From NCBI RefSeq assembly GCF_024346995.1, contig NZ_AP024887.1, positions 2,046,001-2,110,000 of the forward strand: a stretch of DNA of 64,000 nt, read 5' to 3'. The DNA comes from Vibrio palustris (GTDB taxonomy: Bacteria; Pseudomonadota; Gammaproteobacteria; Enterobacterales; Vibrionaceae). Positions within the stretch are counted from its first letter, which is position 1; every line of letters starts with the position of its first letter. Made by a program: the position numbers and the translations under genes. Below the pieces are notes generated by a model. That model did no database searches. It was not told the origin of the DNA and saw only the letters and a list, made by a program, of their open reading frames with translations. Shown one piece after another: positions 42,676 through 51,145 of the stretch.

Positions 42676-43470
42676 CTAATGCAATAACATGCTTGCCGAA
42701 ACAAACATGAGAAAAATAGAAAACACTTTTTTAAGTGTGGATGTTGATAAACGCACGGCCAATTTAGCGCCAATACGTGTGGTAAATATTGATGTTGAAG
42801 CAATCGCGAATAATGCAGGTAAGTATACATATCCTATGCTGTATTGAGGTAAACCTTTCACTGCAAAACCGTGCACAATAAACCCCACCATACCCGATAA
42901 AGCAATGACAAAACCACAAATGGATGAGGAACCGACCGCTTTACGCATTTCTACGCCATGACGATTCAAAAATGGCACAGATAACGACCCCCCACCGATT
43001 CCAGCCAAACTGGATATAATACCAATGCCACCTCCCCACAATGTCGTAATGATTGCGCTTGGCAGCGCACCTTTCGATTGTGTATTAATCGAGAGGTACA
43101 TCTTGATGGCGAGTAAAAGCACAATTACGCCAAATATTTTAGGTAAATATTGGTTGGGTATCCAATCGGCAATCGTCGCTCCCAAAAAACCGCCGCCAAT
43201 CACGCCAGGCATCAACCACTTTACCGCGTAAAAATCGACATTGCCTAACTTAAAGTGGCTTAATGCTGAAGAGGCCGACGTCACAATAATAGTCGCAAGC
43301 GACGTCGCTAATGCAAGCTGTATGACAATTTTTTCAGAAATTCCAGCATATGGCAGTATAAACATTAAGGCTGGAACAACAACAAGCCCTCCTCCGATGC
43401 CTAGTAAGCCAGCGAGAAGCCCAACAAATGCGCCTACTATCAGCAGCACAATCAATAATTCAATACTCAC
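42676..43470 (-). CDS. TSUP-family (TauE/SafE) membrane permease
   Basis: 264 residues, about eight membrane helices in two halves, with GLLAGLLGIGGGLVVVP and SSLAGIGGGSLSVPF repeats. TSUP proteins move sulfite, sulfoacetate or related anions; the substrate here is unknown. GTG start with AGGG upstream. Eight bases after ptsP, in the ptsP-TSUP-lgt-thyA run, an arrangement also seen in Vibrio relatives. Confidence 0.85.
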   Translation of the reverse strand: MSIELLIVLLIVGAFVGLLAGLLGIGGGLVVVPALMFILPYAGISEKIVIQLALATSLATIIVTSASSALSHFKLGNVDFYAVKWLMPGVIGGGFLGATIADWIPNQYLPKIFGVIVLLLAIKMYLSINTQSKGALPSAIITTLWGGGIGIISSLAGIGGGSLSVPFLNRHGVEMRKAVGSSSICGFVIALSGMVGFIVHGFAVKGLPQYSIGYVYLPALFAIASTSIFTTRIGAKLAVRLSTSTLKKVFSIFLMFVSASMLLH

Positions 43471-43478
43471 ATTTTACC

Positions 43479-45722
43479 CTATTTATTACCAGCTCGAATG
43501 AATCCTGCAAAGCCGTTATCTTCAAAGTATGTGCGCATCATAATATAAATATCGTTACCGTATGATTGAAGTAAACTCGATTGTGCTAATTTTTTTAAAT
43601 CATCGAAAGAGGAGTGACGGAGTAAATACTTTACGCGGGCTATGTTGGAAGGATTCATACTCAGAGAAGTAAAACCTAAGCCTGTCAGTAGTAATGCTCC
43701 CATCGGATCCCCGGCAAGCTCACCACAGACACAAACTGGCATGTCATATTGCCGGCAAAAAGTTTGGATCTGGTCAAGCGCTCTAATCACTGCCGGATGC
43801 ATAGAATCATACACATCCGCGACTCGCGTATTATTACGATCAACCGCGAGCAAATACTGAGTTAAATCATTAGTACCCACAGAAACAAAATCGATTTTAT
43901 CTGCAATATCTGGCAAGAGGTACAACATTGAAGGAACTTCCAACATAATCCCAACCGACGGCCAAGTAATATTGGGATCGTTGGCACTGACATCATTGAA
44001 TGCTTGATTCAACAGACGTAACGCATCATCTAATTCTTTTACGCAGGAAATCATTGGTAGCATGATCGATAAATTTTTTGTCTCTGCGCTGGCTTTTAGC
44101 ATAGAGCGCATCTGGATCAAAAAGATATCTGGGTGATCTAACGTAAAACGAATGCCACGCCAACCAAGGAAAGGGTTATCCTCTTCGATGGGAAGATACG
44201 GCAAGGGCTTATCTCCCCCCACATCCAAAGTTCTCATCACGACTGATTTATCACTATAAGCCGTTAACACCGAATGATAGAGGGCGACTTGCTCTTCTTC
44301 TGACGGAAAACGTTGCTGCATTAAAAAAGAGATTTCGGTGCGGTATAAACCAATACCATCCACGGCTTGATTGGGGACTAAATGACTTTCACCACTCAAG
44401 CCAGCATTTAACATTAACTCTATACGCTGCCCATCAAGAGTAACGGCGGGTTCAAAAATACGGTCATTAACGACTTTTGCTAACGCTCGCTCTTCATTCG
44501 CGAGGATTTTATATTCACGTAATAATTGGCGGTTCGGAGAAATAAACAATGCGCCACTATAACCATCGACGATACCACGACGCCCGTTAATATCATTAAG
44601 GTTGATCTTGACGCCAACAATAGCCGGAATGCCTAAAGCGCGAGATAAAATCGCCGCGTGAGAATTCGCAGCACCTTCTAAGGAGACGACCGCCAGCAGC
44701 TTATCTTTCGGTAAGGTCGCTAATAGTGACGCACTAAGCTCACGCACCACTAAGATGATCGGTTTATCTAAATGCTGCTGCTCTTTTTCTGTATTATAGA
44801 GAAAATACAATAAGCGCTGCCCTAACTCACGCACATCATGAGCACGCTCTTTAAGATACCCATCAGACATACAAGCAAAACGATTGGAATAAGATTCAAT
44901 TACTTGGCGTAAAGCCCAATCGGCACGATCCCCTTGCTGAATATGTTCTTTCAATTCTTTTCTAAGAATCGGGTCGTTTAGTAAGTGCGTAAATAAATCA
45001 AAAATAGCCAGAGCATCTTTGTGGATCTCACTATCTAATTTTTTACGCATTTTTCGAAAATCAGCAAGTGCTCTTTCTATGGCTAAAGAGAGCCATTCTT
45101 GTTCACGTTCGACATTCACCGAGGATGCGGGAGCCACATCAGACAATCTCGGCTGAGTATTATCAAACCAAAACTCACCAATCGCCACACCTGACGAGGC
45201 AGGAATCCCATTCACTGTACGCTGCTTAGAAAGCAACCACTGCCCCTGCGTTTGCGCATGGGTCACAATGACGGCTAATTGCGCAGCCAATGTGATTAAA
45301 AAAGAGACTTCCATTTCACTAAACAAACGTGGGGTTTTCTGTTGTACAACAAGAATGCCCAATACTTGTTTACGATGGATAATCGGAGTGGCAAGAAATG
45401 CGTTATACACTTCCTCGCCTAATTTCTTAAAGTACTTAAAATGAGGGTGCTTATAAGCTTCAGCAACGTTTAACGGCTCTGCCGTGCGTTTCACAAACCC
45501 CACTAACCCCTCATCAAAGCCAATATGAATTTTATCGCCTTTAAACTGCAAACCTTGAGTGGCCATCAACTCTAGTCTTTGATGCTCTTCATTCGCTAAA
45601 TAGACAGTACAGCAATCGGTGCCTATAGCCGCGCACGTCTGCCGAACAAAAGTATTTAATGCTTCATAAACATCATCGACTTTTGAAACTTGTTCCACTA
45701 TCTCTCTTAGCTGAGCAAGCAT
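43479..45722 (-). CDS. ptsP: PEP-protein phosphotransferase PtsP (enzyme I-Ntr)
   Basis: 747 residues. N-terminal GAF sensory domain (about 1-160), then enzyme I: linker, swivelling His domain with GAANSHAAILSRALG (phosphohistidine), and a C-terminal PEP-binding barrel with RTEISFLM and GTNDLTQYLLAVDR. It starts the nitrogen-related PTS phosphorelay (EI-Ntr to NPr to EIIA-Ntr). Starts eight bases after rppH. Confidence 0.96.
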   Translation of the reverse strand: MLAQLREIVEQVSKVDDVYEALNTFVRQTCAAIGTDCCTVYLANEEHQRLELMATQGLQFKGDKIHIGFDEGLVGFVKRTAEPLNVAEAYKHPHFKYFKKLGEEVYNAFLATPIIHRKQVLGILVVQQKTPRLFSEMEVSFLITLAAQLAVIVTHAQTQGQWLLSKQRTVNGIPASSGVAIGEFWFDNTQPRLSDVAPASSVNVEREQEWLSLAIERALADFRKMRKKLDSEIHKDALAIFDLFTHLLNDPILRKELKEHIQQGDRADWALRQVIESYSNRFACMSDGYLKERAHDVRELGQRLLYFLYNTEKEQQHLDKPIILVVRELSASLLATLPKDKLLAVVSLEGAANSHAAILSRALGIPAIVGVKINLNDINGRRGIVDGYSGALFISPNRQLLREYKILANEERALAKVVNDRIFEPAVTLDGQRIELMLNAGLSGESHLVPNQAVDGIGLYRTEISFLMQQRFPSEEEQVALYHSVLTAYSDKSVVMRTLDVGGDKPLPYLPIEEDNPFLGWRGIRFTLDHPDIFLIQMRSMLKASAETKNLSIMLPMISCVKELDDALRLLNQAFNDVSANDPNITWPSVGIMLEVPSMLYLLPDIADKIDFVSVGTNDLTQYLLAVDRNNTRVADVYDSMHPAVIRALDQIQTFCRQYDMPVCVCGELAGDPMGALLLTGLGFTSLSMNPSNIARVKYLLRHSSFDDLKKLAQSSLLQSYGNDIYIMMRTYFEDNGFAGFIRAGNK

Positions 45723-45730
45723 ATGAATTG

Positions 45731-46249
45731 TTAACCTCTTCTTTGTTTACGTCGCCCTTTCGAGCGACGCTCCTTAAACGGCATCGCGATTGCAGCAAAT
45801 TCTTTCATGGCCCGGCGGTACACATCACGTTTAAACGACACAACTTGCCTTACTGGATACCAATAGCTGACCCAGCGCCATCCGTCGAATTCTGGTGATA
45901 TTCCACGCTGCATATTTATCTTAGACTCATCACATTCCAGACGCAGTAAAAACCATTTCTGTTTTTGCCCGATACACACAGGTTGAGAATCCCATCTAAC
46001 CAATCGTTTGGGTAATTTGTATCTTAACCAATGACGACTGGTCGAGATGACTTTCACATCCTTTTTTGTTAAACCGACTTCCTCATAAAGCTCTCTATAC
46101 ATGGCTTGTTCTGGCGTTTCACCATCATCAATGCCTCCTTGAGGAAATTGCCATGAGTGCTGTCCGTATCGTTTCGCCCAGAATACTTGACCATGGTTGT
46201 TGCATATTACGATACCGACATTGAGTCGATAACCATCGCCATCTATCAC
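45731..46249 (-). CDS. rppH: RNA 5'-pyrophosphohydrolase RppH
   Basis: 172 residues from GTG 46249 ([17 protein letters not shown]), with AGAGG seven bases upstream; a TTG two codons earlier is less likely. The Nudix box [27 protein letters not shown] pattern fits GX5EX7REUXEEXGU. It removes pyrophosphate from mRNA 5' ends and triggers RNase E decay. In E. coli the gene is ygdP, next to mutH. The C-terminus is Arg/Lys rich. Confidence 0.95.
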   Translation of the reverse strand: MIDGDGYRLNVGIVICNNHGQVFWAKRYGQHSWQFPQGGIDDGETPEQAMYRELYEEVGLTKKDVKVISTSRHWLRYKLPKRLVRWDSQPVCIGQKQKWFLLRLECDESKINMQRGISPEFDGWRWVSYWYPVRQVVSFKRDVYRRAMKEFAAIAMPFKERRSKGRRKQRRG

Positions 46250-46851
46250 TGGCAAACCTCTAAAATATTCTTAATTAACCTGATTTTTCCACATATCCCC
46301 AATAGGAGCAAATGTACTAGTGTGATTCAGACGATATTTATGCCCAACAGGCCATATTTCTTTAAAAAGTCGTCATATTTAACTTATCAACAATTATTTG
46401 CGAACTAGCGCACATTTATTCACGTTTTCTGTGAATAAGTGTGTGAAGAAGCGTCTATCTCGTTTAAAAAAACATCAAAGCGAACAAAAAAGATCCTGCG
46501 TTAATTGTTTTAATCTTAATATAAAATCAATGTAAAACAAAAAGTTAAATAAAAATATACGCATAATTTTTGTTTGTGTATAAAAAAAGATCAACCCACT
46601 TTTTAAATTGATTAAAGATCCACCAGATATAGGGTTATCCACACATAGACACCACACTCCGTTTAAATCACACGCAAGTCGTGGTTTTTATTACGCATAT
46701 CACCCTGTTTATCTACACAGTAGTTTGTGCAACAAATTATCAACCGCCTTTATCTGTGGATAAAATGTGCATGAAGATCTTCTGCACCGATCATCGCTTT
46801 GGTGTAGGATCCCTGCATCAAGACTTCGATTGATAAAGTATACTGCTAGCC
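46250..46851. other. rppH-mutH intergenic region rich in DnaA boxes (DARS2-like)
   Basis: About 600 bp with no gene. Boxes: TGTGAATAA 46430-46438, TTATCCACA 46635-46643 and TGTGGATAA 46755-46763 fit TTWTNCACA. One-mismatch sites: TTATCAACA 46384, TTATTCACG 46416 and TTATCTACA 46709. TTATCAACC at 46737 has two mismatches. 46500-46620 is strongly A/T rich, and GATC sites lie at 46492, 46589, 46617, 46776, 46789 and 46808. In E. coli the DnaA-reactivating locus DARS2 is in this same mutH-ygdP (rppH) gap. I interpret it as the counterpart. Confidence 0.7.
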
Positions 46852-47520
46852 ATGAAACCAGAACCAAATACCGAACAAGAACTTTTACTCCGTGCTCGCG
46901 CCATTGCAGGCCTAACTTTTGCTGAACTAGCAAAAGAAGCCGGCTTTAGTGTTCCGCCAGATCTACGTAAAGATAAAGGCTGGGTTGGGCAACTACTCGA
47001 GTGGCACTTAGGTGCAACCGCTGGCAGCAAACCCCAGCAAGATTTCGAGTCATTAGGCATTGAACTCAAAAGTATTCCGATTAGCCATAGCGGATTACCG
47101 TTAGAAACGACGTTTGTTTGTGTTGCACCATTAACTGGAATCCATGGTATCACTTGGGAAACCAGTCATGTGAGAAATAAACTATCACGCGTATTATGGG
47201 TTCCCGTCCAAGGAGAAAGAGAAATTCCGTTGGCTGAGCGCCGCGTCGGTTCACCTCTAATTTGGAGCCCTTCGCAAGAAGAAGATGCGCAGTTAAAAGC
47301 GGATTGGGAAGAGCTGATGGAATTGATTGTATTAGGAAAGTTTTCGCAAATTAGCGCACGGCATGGTGAAGTCATGCAACTAAGGCCAAAAGCTGCCAAT
47401 GGGAAAGCCTTGACGGAAGCCTATGGCCAACAAGGTAAACCAATAAAAACTCTCCCAAGAGGTTTTTACCTGCGAACCCAATTTACCGCCCAAATACTGC
47501 AACGCTATTACGCCTGTTAA
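46852..47520 (+). CDS. mutH: DNA mismatch repair endonuclease MutH
   Basis: 222 residues. Catalytic D64, E71 and K73 ([11 protein letters not shown]) match the D-E-K triad of E. coli MutH. It nicks the unmethylated strand at hemimethylated GATC after MutS/MutL recognition, implying Dam methylation in this organism. No Shine-Dalgarno precedes the ATG, and a -10 TATACT (46839-46844) would start the RNA at or next to the A of ATG. Confidence 0.96.
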   Translation: MKPEPNTEQELLLRARAIAGLTFAELAKEAGFSVPPDLRKDKGWVGQLLEWHLGATAGSKPQQDFESLGIELKSIPISHSGLPLETTFVCVAPLTGIHGITWETSHVRNKLSRVLWVPVQGEREIPLAERRVGSPLIWSPSQEEDAQLKADWEELMELIVLGKFSQISARHGEVMQLRPKAANGKALTEAYGQQGKPIKTLPRGFYLRTQFTAQILQRYYAC

Positions 47521-47722
47521 CTGGTCGTTTATTTTTCAAGTAAATGTGCCAAAGATCCAATTCAAGTTATGTTTGTATTCCTTTTATCATAACGATTCGC
47601 TTATAGTGAGCAACAAATAGGATCGAAGAAGTCTTCATAAACACAGAATGACTTCAATAAGATAGGTTTGATGTGCGACGATAATTTCATTCATACACGA
47701 TTCGCACTGACAAGGGAGTGTT

Positions 47723-48757
47723 ATGCAGTATACCAAACTAGCAAATTCAAATTTAGAAGTGAGTAAAATTGCTTTAGGCACCATGACCTTTGGCGAACAA
47801 AACACGCAAGCAGAGGCTTACCAACAATTAGATTATGCACTAGAACGTGGGATCAATTTGATTGACACTGCTGAAATGTATCCTGTTCCCCCTAAACCTG
47901 AAACTCAAGGTTCAACGGAAGCATTTATCGGTAACTGGATTGAGAAATCAGGTAAACGTGAAAAAATCATTTTAGCCACGAAAGTCGCTGGCCCACGTAA
48001 CGTCCCCCATATTCGAGATAATATGGCATTGGATCACCGTAATATTCATCAAGCTATTGATGATAGCCTACGCCGTTTAAAAACCGATTATATCGATCTG
48101 TATCAATTACATTGGCCACAGCGAGTAACGAATACCTTTGGAACGCTAAGCTATCCTTACCCCAATGAAAAAAGTACTGTCTGCTTACTCGAGACATTGG
48201 AAGCAATGAACGACTTAGTTAAAGCAGGAAAAGTCCGCTCAATCGGTGTGTCTAATGAAACGCCTTGGGGCTTGATGAATTATTTACATTTAGCGGATAA
48301 ACACGATCTCCCTAAAATGGCGTCAATTCAAAATCCATACAATCTGCTCAATCGTTCTTTCGAAATCGGTCTGTCTGAAATTACGCATCAAGAAGGCATT
48401 AAACTGCTTGCTTATTCCCCGATGGCGTTTGGTATTTTAAGTGGTAAATACCTTAATGGTGCTCGTCCAAACGGCGCAAGGTGTTCATTATACGAACGTT
48501 TTAAACGCTATTTCACTCCGCAAGGCATGAAAGCGACACAAGCGTATGTTGATCTTGCACTCGAATATGGTTTAGACCCAGCACAAATGGCGCTAGCTTT
48601 TGTAAACCAACGTCCATTTGTCGGGAGTAATGTCATTGGCGCAACTTCGTTAGAGCAATTGAAAGCGAATATTGATAGCTTAGATATCGTATTAAGTGAT
48701 GAGCTTCTACAAAAAATAGAAGGTATCGCGACTTTATATTCTAATCCTTGTCCGTAA
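47723..48757 (+). CDS. tas: Aldo/keto reductase Tas
   Basis: 344 residues. NADP-dependent aldo/keto reductase barrel: ALGTMTFGEQ, GINLIDTAEMY (catalytic Asp/Tyr), DYIDLYQLHWP. Tas of E. coli complements tyrosine auxotrophy on starvation but its natural substrate is not established. Located after mutH as in E. coli. GGGAG ribosome site. Confidence 0.9.
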   Translation: MQYTKLANSNLEVSKIALGTMTFGEQNTQAEAYQQLDYALERGINLIDTAEMYPVPPKPETQGSTEAFIGNWIEKSGKREKIILATKVAGPRNVPHIRDNMALDHRNIHQAIDDSLRRLKTDYIDLYQLHWPQRVTNTFGTLSYPYPNEKSTVCLLETLEAMNDLVKAGKVRSIGVSNETPWGLMNYLHLADKHDLPKMASIQNPYNLLNRSFEIGLSEITHQEGIKLLAYSPMAFGILSGKYLNGARPNGARCSLYERFKRYFTPQGMKATQAYVDLALEYGLDPAQMALAFVNQRPFVGSNVIGATSLEQLKANIDSLDIVLSDELLQKIEGIATLYSNPCP

Positions 48758-48765
48758 CTGTTTTA

Positions 48766-48795
48766 TCGGGCCAGTGACACTCGTCACTGGCCCGA
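48766..48795. terminator. Perfect hairpin between convergent tas and the DUF1127-like gene
   Basis: Arms TCGGGCCAGTGAC and GTCACTGGCCCGA, 13 bp perfect, 4-base loop. No T-run follows on either strand, so it may stop RNA decay or transcription by another means. Position between two stops favours terminator-like use. Confidence 0.55.
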
Positions 48796-48800
48796 GCAAA

Positions 48801-49055
48801 TTACGTCAGTATTCGCGACGATATAATACGGCGAATGTGATACAAACGACGCTCAATTTTTGCTGATTCTGGTCGGGTGTGCATTGTTAATACATAGCCA
48901 GATCGATCAAAGCCAATATCACGCAGCAAAAAGTCCGTCATAAATGGCAGATGTTGAGCTTGTTTACGTATTTGACTTTGCCAACGACGCTGCTCTAAAC
49001 GAATATCCGCACGAACGAGCAATACAGCTACTTTTAAATATAAAGATTGAGACAT
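48801..49055 (-). CDS. DUF1127-like small protein
   Basis: 84 residues, basic. The segment WQSQIRKQAQHLPFMTDFLLRDIGFDRSGY carries the Leu-x-x-Asp-Ile-Gly-x-x-Arg core of DUF1127. DUF1127 proteins include small RNA-binding regulators in alphaproteobacteria, but the function here is unknown. It appears to be the main coding gene of the unit that starts at the leader at 49.4 kb; the vpsR gene upstream has its own terminator. Confidence 0.7.
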   Translation of the reverse strand: MSQSLYLKVAVLLVRADIRLEQRRWQSQIRKQAQHLPFMTDFLLRDIGFDRSGYVLTMHTRPESAKIERRLYHIRRIISSRILT

Positions 49056-49182
49056 AATAATTTCCTATGATTCAGTAAAGCTGAAAAATAGGCAGCCATA
49101 TAACGATACTTACTTAAAGTAATGCTCACTTAAGCATACGATAAATACGTAAAGCCGTATAGATATGAATAGAGGGGTTTAT

Positions 49183-49231
49183 CCTCAATACATGCTGCCC
49201 TTCCGCAGCCTGCTTGAGGTTACGGACTAAT
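49183..49231 (-). promoter_or_regulatory. Structured leader RNA upstream of the DUF1127-like gene
   Basis: Minus-strand RNA: element B (ATTAGTCCG, 49223-49231) can pair with element A2 (CGGACTAAT, 49272-49280) inside the small ORF, or with A1 (GGACTAAT, 49363-49370) ahead of it. Next is a hairpin CCTCAA...GCTGC-GGAAGG-GCAGC...TTGAGG (49183-49219). No T-run follows the hairpin. Mutually exclusive A1/B and A2/B pairings resemble a translation-sensing leader. Confidence 0.6.
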
Positions 49232-49255
49232 TAGAGGGTTTGCTTATTGTGGTTT

Positions 49256-49342
49256 TTAATGGAAACATACCATTAGTCCGCCACAGGTATCGGTGCATAC
49301 CGACATAGACACAGCAGATGCGCTTGCAATATTCATTAGCAT
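49256..49342 (-). CDS. Unrecognised 28-residue Cys-containing peptide
   Basis: ATG 49342 to TAA 49256, 28 codons plus stop. A perfect AGGAGG (49349-49354) lies six bases ahead. The peptide begins MLMNIASASAVSMSV and ends CTDTCGGLMVCFH: a small-residue N-terminal half, then three cysteines (16, 20, 26), Gly-Gly and a terminal His. I know no family for it. It could be a leader peptide for the RNA structures around it, or a functional (metal- or redox-linked) peptide. Too short for standard ORF calling. Confidence 0.6.
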   Translation of the reverse strand: MLMNIASASAVSMSVCTDTCGGLMVCFH

Positions 49343-49382
49343 TGTGTGCCTCCTAGCAAAAAATTAGTCCAAGTAAATGTTA

Positions 49383-49401
49383 ATCAGATATTAAATCTGA
49401 T
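49383..49401. repeat. 19-bp palindrome at the predicted leader transcription start
   Basis: ATCAGAT-ATTAA-ATCTGAT, seven-base perfect arms. It lies exactly at the predicted start of the leader RNA, so it could be an operator or a 5' stabilising hairpin. Confidence 0.6.
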
Positions 49402-49407
49402 GTATAA

Positions 49408-49435
49408 ATAGTACCCGATTAATCATATGAATCAA
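49408..49435 (-). promoter_or_regulatory. Probable promoter of the small-peptide/DUF1127 unit
   Basis: On the minus strand, -35 TTGATT (49430-49435) and -10 TACTAT (49408-49413), spaced 16 bp. Predicted start near 49401 gives a leader of about 60 nt ahead of the small ORF. Confidence 0.55.
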
Positions 49436-49488
49436 GTGACATTATGTATAATAATTTAAAAGGCATAAATACTCTGGTAAAAATAAAA

Positions 49489-49524
49489 AACACTCGGTAA
49501 AAACGAATTTATTCCGAGTGTTTT
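49489..49524 (-). terminator. Intrinsic terminator of vpsR
   Basis: On the minus strand AACACTCGG...CCGAGTGTT ends in TTTTTATT. It isolates vpsR from the small-peptide unit. Confidence 0.85.
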
Positions 49525-49572
49525 CTCTATTTTCAGTTATATATACCGTTAACGTGCATTAGAAATAGATAT

Positions 49573-50910
49573 CTATAACGTATAATGCGTATCAGAGATT
49601 AATTGATGCTTATTTAATAAACGATACATAGTCGCACGCGATATCCCCAATTCTTTTGCCGCATGCGATACCTGCCCCCCATTCGACTCCAAGACCATTA
49701 ATATCGCTTCACGTTCAGAGTTTTCTCGAATAGTTTTTAAACTTTGCTTTTTAGCCACACGCTTGGGCAAGCCGAGATCAGCTTCATAAAGCATGACTGT
49801 TTCTGACAGTAATACACTACGCTTAATTAAGTTCATTAATTCACGAATATTACCAGGCCAAGTATACTCAGACAGCGCCTTTAACGCATCTTCAGAAAAA
49901 CTTCTTGCGCGAGCATTATACTCTTTAGAATACACTTGCAAAAAGTGTTGAGCCAAAGCACTAATATCACTAGAACGCTCTCTTAAGCTTGGCACGTTAA
50001 TGCGCAACACATTAATATAATGATAAAGTTCTTCAGAAAAATCGCCCGATAACAGCGCCTTTTCAATATCTGATGAATTAGAGGCAAGTATACGCACATC
50101 GACCTCACGCGTGCCTTGCCTTGTTTCAATGCATCCTTCTTGGAGAAATTTAAGTAAATTTAACTGTTGACGTTTTGGTAGCGTGACAATGTCATTTAAT
50201 AACAAAGTCCCACCATCAGCTTGTAGAGACATAATCTCTTCGTCAGTCTCACTCTCAATTCCAAATAATGCACTTTCAAGGCGTTTTTCTGACATTGCGC
50301 GGCAATTAACAGAAATAAATGGCTTTTGAGCACGAGAAGATGTTTGATGAATCGCTCGCGCTACACGCTCTTTTCCTACACCAGATTCACCGCATAATAG
50401 CATGGTGACATCTGTTGGGCCGATACGTTTGACCTGCTCACGCAGCTTTTTCAATGTATCTGAATCACCAATCAGGCCTAAATCATTCGTTTGACCAAAA
50501 TTAGGCCATACTCTTTTTTCAAGCTTTAACATACCCAGCTGATGGCCAATTGTACTTAATAACTGAGCATCAGGAATGGGAGCGGTGAAAAAATCAATAC
50601 AAAAATTGACTATAAATTGGCAAATCGTATCTGACGATAATTGCGCCTCACGAATAAAGGCTAACCAACGTACGTGCTTATGATTACTGACTAAATTAGC
50701 GATACCATTAAGACTGAATTCATCGTTACTTAAATCAATAATGCCAATACATGGCCCTGTCTCACTAAATAAGACATCAGCTTTACGAAGATCAGAGCAC
50801 AGCTGTCCATTCCAACCGGCTTGCTCTAATACTGATAGCCATGGCTCATACGTTCCCCCAACGAGAATCAATGATCCTGACTTTGAATCCATACGAAATT
50901 GTGTTCCCAT
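49573..50910 (-). CDS. vpsR: c-di-GMP-responsive biofilm regulator VpsR
   Basis: 445 residues, near the 444 of V. cholerae VpsR, with the same TQFRMD start, the INFCIDFFTAPIPDAQLL block and AAA+ domain. N-terminal degenerate receiver domain (about 1-135), AAA+ domain with Walker A CGESGVGKE, and C-terminal Fis-type helix-turn-helix (VSHAAKELGISRATMYRLL). The GAFTGA sigma-54 contact is missing, replaced around FGIESETDEE, and Walker B has NDI for DEI. VpsR binds c-di-GMP and activates matrix genes with sigma-70 polymerase. Confidence 0.93.
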   Translation of the reverse strand: MGTQFRMDSKSGSLILVGGTYEPWLSVLEQAGWNGQLCSDLRKADVLFSETGPCIGIIDLSNDEFSLNGIANLVSNHKHVRWLAFIREAQLSSDTICQFIVNFCIDFFTAPIPDAQLLSTIGHQLGMLKLEKRVWPNFGQTNDLGLIGDSDTLKKLREQVKRIGPTDVTMLLCGESGVGKERVARAIHQTSSRAQKPFISVNCRAMSEKRLESALFGIESETDEEIMSLQADGGTLLLNDIVTLPKRQQLNLLKFLQEGCIETRQGTREVDVRILASNSSDIEKALLSGDFSEELYHYINVLRINVPSLRERSSDISALAQHFLQVYSKEYNARARSFSEDALKALSEYTWPGNIRELMNLIKRSVLLSETVMLYEADLGLPKRVAKKQSLKTIRENSEREAILMVLESNGGQVSHAAKELGISRATMYRLLNKHQLISDTHYTL

Positions 50911-50922
50911 GTACCCGCTTCC

Positions 50923-51042
50923 TTATCTAACCTCAAATTGCTGCGTGACTTTCGGCATTACACAGGCCTCGCTACAATAACGAGACTTTTGATTTGAGTC
51001 TGTCTCATTTTTAAGATTAGTCGGCAATTTGTGTTTATCCAT
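50923..51042 (-). CDS. Possible 39-residue upstream ORF of vpsR
   Basis: ATG 51042 to TAA 50923, ending 12 bases before the vpsR ATG. Reads MDKHKLPTNLKN... with two cysteines (YCSEAC). No Shine-Dalgarno is seen, so it may be chance. If translated, it would couple to vpsR. Confidence 0.25.
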   Translation of the reverse strand: MDKHKLPTNLKNETDSNQKSRYCSEACVMPKVTQQFEVR

Positions 51043-51097
51043 TTTAAAATATTTAACAATACTCAATTGTACAAACACTAGAATACCGTATGGTAAA

Positions 51098-51130
51098 TAA
51101 AAAAACCGCCAATTTGGCGGTTTTTTTTTA
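51098..51130 (-). terminator. Intrinsic terminator of lysS
   Basis: AAACCGCC-AATT-TGGCGGTTT with A-run and T-run on either side, just after the lysS stop. Confidence 0.92.
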
Positions 51131-51145
51131 TGAGGCTAATTCGAC

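Noticed and set aside
46250..46851. Chromosomal origin of replication or the crtS site of Vibrio chromosome 2
   Set aside because: DnaA boxes and an A/T-rich stretch are present, but the flanks (rppH, mutH) are not those of oriC (mioC/mnmG) or ori2 (rctB, par genes), and as I recall crtS lies in another part of the Vibrio chromosome. DARS2 fits better.
49256..49342. Modified peptide (RiPP) precursor
   Set aside because: The Cys-rich tail is suggestive, but no modifying enzyme or exporter gene lies nearby, so I only report it as an unrecognised peptide in a leader.
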